The position numbers and the translations under genes were made by a program. A DNA stretch of 8,471 bases from assembly GCA_031282125.1 (NCBI GenBank), contig JAITEH010000126.1:1-8471 (forward strand). The letters run 5' to 3'. Positions within the stretch are counted from its first letter, which is position 1. The number at the start of each line of letters is the position of its first letter. Below the pieces are notes generated by a model, which was not told the DNA's origin, did no database searches, and worked only from the letters and a program-made list of their open reading frames with translations. Source of the DNA: Campylobacteraceae bacterium (GTDB lineage Bacteria > Campylobacterota > Campylobacteria > Campylobacterales > Campylobacteraceae). This document shows positions 4,935 to 8,471 of the stretch, in pieces.

Positions 4935-5683
4935 TCGAAAGTTTTTTGAGTATCCAAGGCGAAGGCAAATACGCGGGATATCCGTCGCTGTTCGCACGTT
5001 TTGGCGGCTGTAATCTCTCATGCAGAGGATTTGGGTGCGAATTTATCTCGCCGTATGACGGCTCAAAGCTTATTGGCTGCGATTCGCTTTACGCCGTCAA
5101 TGAAAAACATTTCAAAAATGAGTGGGAGAGATTTGACGACGCGCAAAAGCTTTTTGCGAAAGTTACTTCGCACCTGCAAAATACGGACTATCTGCCGCAC
5201 CTTGTTATCACGGGCGGAGAGCCTTTGATACACTATAAAAATCCAGTTTTTTACGGTTTTTTGGAGTTGGCTGTTGGGCGCGGGTTTAGTGTATTTTTTG
5301 AGACAAATGCGACTGTAGATGTTGATTTTGATGCATTTACTTTGTACAAAAAAGTAGGTTTTGCGATGAGTGTGAAGCTTGCCAACTCATCTGAAAAGTA
5401 TGAAAAACGCGTCAATAAAAAAGCCATACAAAATATCGCTTCGCAGGCCAAAGAGGCGTTTTTCAAATTTGTCCTTGATGAAAAGACGTTGGATAACGCA
5501 AAAAATCAGATAGAAGAGATAACAAAAGGCATTGATATACCGATCTTTTGCATGCCGCTTGGCGCGACTCATGCCGAACTTGAAAAAAATAGCCGTGCGG
5601 TAACTCTATTTTGCCTAAAAAATGGTTACAATTATAGCGATAGAATACACATTCGTCTATGGGGCGACAAGAGAGGAGTTTAA
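4925..5683 (+). CDS. queE: 7-carboxy-7-deazaguanine synthase (radical SAM)
   Basis: QueE rearranges 6-carboxy-tetrahydropterin to 7-carboxy-7-deazaguanine, the second committed step towards preQ0 and queuosine, using SAM and a [4Fe-4S] cluster. The 252-residue protein opens with MYLVESFLSIQGEGKYAG (QGEG, 11-14), a QueE hallmark that fixes the start although the ribosome-binding site is poor; translation is probably coupled to the overlapping glycosylase gene. Cluster cysteines lie in GGCNLSCRGFGC: Cys29 and Cys33 are spaced CX3C, but the next is Cys38 (X4), with a further Cys52 in GCDSLYAV, instead of the canonical CX3CX2C. TGGEP (96-100) is the SAM-contacting motif, and the C-terminal RIHIRLWGDKRGV is typical. 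The gene ends directly at the queD start. Confidence 0.93.
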   Translation: MYLVESFLSIQGEGKYAGYPSLFARFGGCNLSCRGFGCEFISPYDGSKLIGCDSLYAVNEKHFKNEWERFDDAQKLFAKVTSHLQNTDYLPHLVITGGEPLIHYKNPVFYGFLELAVGRGFSVFFETNATVDVDFDAFTLYKKVGFAMSVKLANSSEKYEKRVNKKAIQNIASQAKEAFFKFVLDEKTLDNAKNQIEEITKGIDIPIFCMPLGATHAELEKNSRAVTLFCLKNGYNYSDRIHIRLWGDKRGV

Positions 5684-6265
5684 ATGATAATCCGCAAAAT
5701 GTTTAGATTTGAGAATACGCATATAGTGCGCAACTGCTCCACAAAAAGATGCCGCACAAGTATTCACGGGCACTCTTATAAAGTTGAAGTCTTGCTTGAA
5801 GCGACAACGCTTGACAATGCGCAGATGGTATATGATTTTGGTTTGATGAAAAGCGGCATGCAGGACTTGATAGAGTCGTTTGACCACTCTGTTACTTTGT
5901 GGGACAAAGACGACAAAGGTTATATCGCGGCGATGAAAAAGTATTCGGATAGATGGGTAGAGCTTCCCGTGAGTCCGACGGCGGAGCAGTTCGCAAGAGT
6001 TATATTTTTGATGGTTGATTTGCTTTTGACAAATACTGTTTTTGTCAACGGCGAGGGCAAAATAAGCGTCAATTCAATCATAGTTCATGAGACGGATAGA
6101 GGTTACGCCAAAGCTGACGCCAAAGATACGTACAGCGAAGTGATGGGTATCATCAATCCCAACAATATCGTCTTCTCGGGCGGCGTCAAAGAGGATTGGG
6201 GCGACGGCGATTTGTGGAGTAAAATCACAAGCGGCAAAAAAATTACAAATCCCAAGATAGCTTAA
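5684..6265 (+). CDS. queD: 6-carboxy-5,6,7,8-tetrahydropterin synthase
   Basis: QueD converts 7,8-dihydroneopterin triphosphate to 6-carboxy-tetrahydropterin, the substrate of QueE. It is a cytoplasmic Zn enzyme of the PTPS family. The zinc ligands are His13 (ENTHIV), His28 and His30 (IHGHSY). Cys23, in KRCRTSIHGH, is the likely catalytic Cys, one residue farther from HGH than in E. coli QueD. Asp67-His68 (SFDHS) and Glu136 (VHETDRGY) complete the expected active site, and SPTAEQFA (97-104) is the PTAEN-like motif. At 193 residues it is well above the roughly 120 of E. coli QueD, with internal insertions and a C-terminal extension; this long form resembles what I recall of Campylobacter QueD. 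It starts directly after the queE stop, with a strong GAGGAG ribosome-binding site (5673-5678). Confidence 0.93.
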   Translation: MIIRKMFRFENTHIVRNCSTKRCRTSIHGHSYKVEVLLEATTLDNAQMVYDFGLMKSGMQDLIESFDHSVTLWDKDDKGYIAAMKKYSDRWVELPVSPTAEQFARVIFLMVDLLLTNTVFVNGEGKISVNSIIVHETDRGYAKADAKDTYSEVMGIINPNNIVFSGGVKEDWGDGDLWSKITSGKKITNPKIA

Positions 6266-6275
6266 AGGATAAAAG

Positions 6276-6935
6276 ATGAAAGTATTTGGTTTGGTAGTAA
6301 TAGCTTTATTGTTGTCAGGCTGCGGCGGCAGCGACAAAAACAGCTCAAGCGTGCTTGAAGAGATAAATAAAACTTCCCAAGACATCATAAATAATATCGG
6401 ACAGACGGCAACTGAAGCGATTGAAAAAGCAGGCGAGATAGGTCAAAAAGTCACAGATGTCGAGGGCGATATAGCCCAAAAGGCGTCTCAAATTACGCAA
6501 ATAGCCGAAGAAGCGCTACAGGGCGCGGCAAATGTCAGCAAAGATATCCTGCAAAAAACCAATGAAACTCTCTCCGACATAAGCGCAAAAACAGACAAAA
6601 TCATCAATGATAGCGCAAGCACAATCGAATCCGTGAAACAAAAAGCGAACGATATAGCCGACGCCGCGGCGTCTCCGCTGACAAATGCTGACAAAGGCAA
6701 AAAGCTTTTCGCCGTTTGCATACCGTGCCATGGCGCAAAAGCTGAAAAATCAGCCGTCAATAAAAGCCAAATCATCAACAAATGGAGCAAAGACCAAATC
6801 CTAAAAGCGCTCAAAGGATACAAAGACGGCACGTACGGCGGCGCATATAAAGCCACGATGACGCCTACCGTCAAGAGACTAAGCGACGACGACATGGAAG
6901 AGCTGGCGGCGTATATAGTAAATCTTGGAAAATAG
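6276..6935 (+). CDS. Lipoprotein cytochrome c on a coiled-coil stalk
   Basis: This 219-residue protein has a lipoprotein signal peptide ending in LLLSGC (lipidated Cys16; Gly at +2), a long proline-free helical region (about 25-130) and a C-terminal class I cytochrome c domain (about 136-219). The heme site is CIPCH (148-152), and the likely sixth ligand is Met195 in YKATMTPTV. The ending LSDDDMEELAAYIVNLGK is the usual last helix of cytochrome c553-type domains. In the stalk, hydrophobic residues fall at 38, 45, 52, 59, 66, 73, 80 and 87, and at 41, 48, 55, 62 and 76, a clean heptad pattern; a second register covers 99-127. It should be a membrane-tethered periplasmic electron carrier. AAGGA (6265-6269) is the ribosome-binding site, 10 bp after queD. 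Partner enzymes are not evident here. Confidence 0.88.
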   Translation: MKVFGLVVIALLLSGCGGSDKNSSSVLEEINKTSQDIINNIGQTATEAIEKAGEIGQKVTDVEGDIAQKASQITQIAEEALQGAANVSKDILQKTNETLSDISAKTDKIINDSASTIESVKQKANDIADAAASPLTNADKGKKLFAVCIPCHGAKAEKSAVNKSQIINKWSKDQILKALKGYKDGTYGGAYKATMTPTVKRLSDDDMEELAAYIVNLGK

Positions 6936-6936
6936 C

Positions 6937-7332
6937 ATGGATGAGACGATAGAACTTGTGACGAGCATTTTATCGTTTAGCTTTTTTGCTTTTATCGTGA
7001 CGGCACTGGCAGGATTTACGCTGTTTTGTTTTGCGGACAAAAACGATATTTTGAGCAAATATTTCCGCGCTGTGATGCCGATGTATTATATGTTTTTGGC
7101 GATTATGCTTTTGTGCACTCTTTTACTCTTGGCGTTTAAAAGTTTTCGCGTAACTCTTATAGAAATTGCCGCGCTTATCGCATGGATATGTGCTTTGTCA
7201 AGCGCGGTGGCTACTTATAAACTCGGCAAAAAGAACAGTGAAAAATTCAAAAGTTTTGCTCTCAAAAAATACGCTTTAGATATCCTGCTTTGTTTTATCG
7301 TCTATCTTTTGTGGGCTGGCGGGATTTTTTAA
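6937..7332 (+). CDS. Unknown four-helix integral membrane protein
   Basis: I do not recognise this 131-residue protein. It has four hydrophobic segments at about 10-32, 47-68, 72-92 and 113-130, short loops, a Lys-rich stretch at 95-111 (KLGKKNSEKFKSFALKK) and a hydrophobic end (LWAGGIF). There is no obvious catalytic motif, CxxCH or conserved His pair. The ATG at 6937 is preferred: it follows the cytochrome stop by one base, with GGAAA at 6927-6931 upstream. A TTG at 6925 could add four residues but overlaps the cytochrome. Its TAA shares its last base with the rsmE ATG (TAATG, 7330-7334). Coupling to the cytochrome gene suggests, but does not prove, a respiratory or assembly role. Confidence 0.8.
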   Translation: MDETIELVTSILSFSFFAFIVTALAGFTLFCFADKNDILSKYFRAVMPMYYMFLAIMLLCTLLLLAFKSFRVTLIEIAALIAWICALSSAVATYKLGKKNSEKFKSFALKKYALDILLCFIVYLLWAGGIF

Positions 7333-8003
7333 TGCAGTTTTTGTACCACGAGAGAGCAGGAGAAGAGAGCGTTATCATAGAAGGAGAAAGCTTCGCGCAC
7401 TTGTTCAAATCGCGCAGGAGCGATGCAAATAAACCCCTCAAACTGCGCAACTTGCGGGATGATTTTTTGTACGAATACAAGACAAAAGCTATCAACAAAC
7501 GCGATGCCGAATGTACCTTAAGCGCAAAAATTCTCTCACCAAGACAAATTTCTAAGCCTCTTCAAATCGCATGGTCGGTAGTAGAGCCCAAAATCATAGA
7601 AAAAACGCTTCCGTTTTTAAATGAAGCGGGCTTAAAAAAGCTCATTTTCGTATATACGAGATTTTCACAGCATAGTTTCAAGATAGATTTTGAGAGGTTG
7701 AAAAGGATAGCCGTGAACTCATGCGAGCAGTGCGGAAGAGTTGATTTGATGGAGTTTGAGATTTGCAGTTCGCTTGAAGAATTTGTGAAAAAATATGAAA
7801 ACTTCGGCGTTGTGGATTTTTCGCCAAACAGACTTTGCGATATCAAAAATCCCCCCGATACTTGGCTTATAGGCTGTGAGGGAGGCTTTAGCGAATATGA
7901 AAGAGAGCGGCTGAAGATTTATCCTGTTGCAGGCTTTGAGAGTGAAAATATTTTGCGAAGCGAGAGTGCGGTTGTAACTATTGCAGCAAAAATTCTTCTT
8001 TAA
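7332..8003 (+). CDS. rsmE: 16S rRNA m3U1498 methyltransferase
   Basis: RsmE methylates N3 of U1498 in helix 44 of 16S rRNA, in the assembled 30S subunit, using SAM and a trefoil-knot SPOUT fold. The 223-residue length is close to the usual 230-245. The N-terminal MQFLYHERAG...FAHLFKSRR is the PUA-like start (typically FhHL.vlR). Knot signatures follow: NSCEQCGR (129-136, usually ASEQSGR), IGCEGGFSEYE (180-190, usually IGPEGGFs..E) and NILRSESAVVTIAAK (206-220, usually iLRtETA). The ATG at 7332 overlaps the preceding stop. An upstream in-frame ATG at 7290 would add 14 residues inside the membrane-protein gene and does not match the family's N-terminus. It is the last gene of the long operon; the rpmE promoter begins four bases after its stop. 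Confidence 0.95.
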   Translation: MQFLYHERAGEESVIIEGESFAHLFKSRRSDANKPLKLRNLRDDFLYEYKTKAINKRDAECTLSAKILSPRQISKPLQIAWSVVEPKIIEKTLPFLNEAGLKKLIFVYTRFSQHSFKIDFERLKRIAVNSCEQCGRVDLMEFEICSSLEEFVKKYENFGVVDFSPNRLCDIKNPPDTWLIGCEGGFSEYERERLKIYPVAGFESENILRSESAVVTIAAKILL

Positions 8004-8006
8004 GTA

Positions 8007-8035
8007 TTGAAATATCATAAACTTTTTGATATAAT
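8007..8035 (+). promoter_or_regulatory. Strong housekeeping promoter of rpmE
   Basis: TTGAAA (8007-8012), a 17-bp spacer and TATAAT (8030-8035), with an extended TGA just before the -10, make a near-consensus sigma-70 promoter. The predicted start is near 8042, giving a leader of about 35 nt with AAGGAA (8066-8071) seven bases before the ATG at 8078. It is the best promoter in the window, as expected for a ribosomal protein gene. Confidence 0.8.
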
Positions 8036-8077
8036 CACAAGCTTTTAAGTGGTCAATTAAAAAATAAGGAAATTTTT

Positions 8078-8278
8078 ATGAAAAAAGAGATTCACCCACA
8101 ATACGTAGAATGTACGGTTACATGCGCATGCGGCAACACTTTTACTACGAAGTCAAACAAAAAAGAGATGAGGATTGATATCTGCAGCGCCTGCCATCCA
8201 TTTTTTACAGGCAGTGAAAAAATTGTCGATTCTGCAGGACGCGTTGAGAAATTTAAGAAAAAATATAATATGCAGTAA
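8078..8278 (+). CDS. rpmE: 50S ribosomal protein L31 (type A, zinc-binding)
   Basis: L31 binds the large subunit near the 5S rRNA and forms a bridge to the small-subunit head. The 66-residue protein is of normal length and begins MKKEIHPQY, the family's hallmark. It keeps the zinc ligands Cys16 and Cys18 (TCACGNTF) and Cys36 and Cys39 ([12 protein letters not shown]), so it is the C+ type A form; organisms with this form sometimes also carry a Cys-less type B copy used under zinc shortage, which is not seen here. The end [11 protein letters not shown] is typical. It has its own promoter and ribosome-binding site, and its TAA shares a base with the rsmI ATG. Confidence 0.97.
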   Translation: MKKEIHPQYVECTVTCACGNTFTTKSNKKEMRIDICSACHPFFTGSEKIVDSAGRVEKFKKKYNMQ

Positions 8279-8471
8279 TGTTGTATTTTATTCCTACTCC
8301 AATAGGAAATCTTGAAGATATAACGATAAGGAGCTTGAAGCTCCTTCTTTCTACTTCGACTATTTTTTGTGAAGATACGAGAGTCGCAAAAAAACTCATC
8401 AACCTTTTGAAAGAACGTTTTGACAAATCCGAAAATGTAGAGCAGAGATTTATATCGCTTCATTCGCACAA
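8278..8471 (+). CDS. rsmI: 16S rRNA C1402 2'-O-methyltransferase, N-terminal part
   Basis: RsmI 2'-O-methylates C1402 of 16S rRNA at the ribosomal P site, using SAM (tetrapyrrole-methylase fold). Only 64 complete codons are present before the window ends. The visible signatures are LYFIPTPIGNLEDITIRSL (2-20), the PTPIGNLxDiTxRA start of the family, and FCEDTRVAKKLI (30-41), the aEDTRxxxxLL motif. FISLHSH (58-64) then leads into the HxHN region. The start ATG (8278-8280) overlaps the rpmE TAA as TAATG, so it is probably translated by reinitiation after rpmE, with no ribosome-binding site of its own. A hairpin-forming palindrome lies within codons 17-23. Confidence 0.95.
   Translation, partial: MLYFIPTPIGNLEDITIRSLKLLLSTSTIFCEDTRVAKKLINLLKERFDKSENVEQRFISLHSH
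8328..8346 (+). other. Perfect hairpin in the 5' coding part of rsmI
   Basis: AAGGAGCTT (8328-8336) and AAGCTCCTT (8338-8346) form a perfect 9-bp inverted repeat about one base, foldable as a 7-bp stem AAGGAGC/GCTCCTT with a TTGAA loop. It starts 50 bases after the rpmE stop and is followed by pyrimidine-rich sequence, with a T6 run from 8363 on. It also hides an AAGGAG ribosome-binding-like sequence in its left arm. A role in setting rsmI expression below that of rpmE is possible; coincidence in coding sequence is also possible. Confidence 0.4.

Noticed and set aside
6925..6936. TTG start giving the four-helix membrane protein four extra residues
   Set aside because: The ATG at 6937 is a better codon, sits one base after the cytochrome stop, and has GGAAA upstream.
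7290..7331. Upstream in-frame start giving rsmE a 14-residue extension
   Set aside because: It lies within the membrane-protein gene, and RsmE proteins begin at the MQFLYHE-type sequence; the ATG at 7332 fits better.

Overview
The window looks like chromosome of a Campylobacterota (epsilonproteobacterial) species, probably a free-living sulfur-oxidising type such as Sulfurimonas or Sulfuricurvum. That placement is inference. It rests on the family resemblance of MqnP, QueE and QueD to Campylobacterota proteins, a TM/coiled-coil/HTH protein beside mqnP, a c553-like lipoprotein cytochrome, tightly packed overlapping genes, and promoters with a good TATAAT but a poor or absent -35. Almost all of the window is ordinary, densely packed housekeeping sequence.

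Layout. (1) Bases 1-1908 form a small accessory-looking region. It holds the last 33 codons of an outer-membrane receptor (TonB-dependent type), then a PepSY-type membrane protein likely to act in iron or siderophore reduction. The PepSY gene has short palindromic repeats on both sides (141-277 and 1511-1876), is visibly more A+T-rich than the rest, and stops at a TGA exactly where the family's second Trp of an MWWKR-like tail is expected. (2) miaA (tRNA i6A37 synthesis) lies on the minus strand at 1909-2808, with its own promoter in the 110-bp divergent gap. (3) From 2919 to 8003 runs a long plus-strand operon: mqnP (menaquinone prenyltransferase), a membrane/coiled-coil/HTH protein, a divergent uracil-DNA glycosylase, queE, queD, a lipid-anchored cytochrome c on a coiled-coil stalk, an unknown four-helix membrane protein, and rsmE. 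Junctions range from a 10-bp overlap to a 10-bp gap. (4) A near-consensus promoter then drives rpmE (L31) and, by a shared-base TAATG junction, rsmI, which runs off the window end.

Functionally the conserved part mixes two themes. One is RNA modification and ribosomes: MiaA at A37, QueD/QueE for queuosine at G34, RsmE at U1498, RsmI at C1402, and L31. The other is the respiratory chain: menaquinone side-chain attachment and a periplasmic cytochrome. I did not find a convincing new defence or mobile system. The items most worth a second look are the divergent glycosylase, the fourth cysteine in the QueE cluster region, the stalked cytochrome with its unknown membrane neighbour, and the repeat-flanked, apparently truncated PepSY gene.
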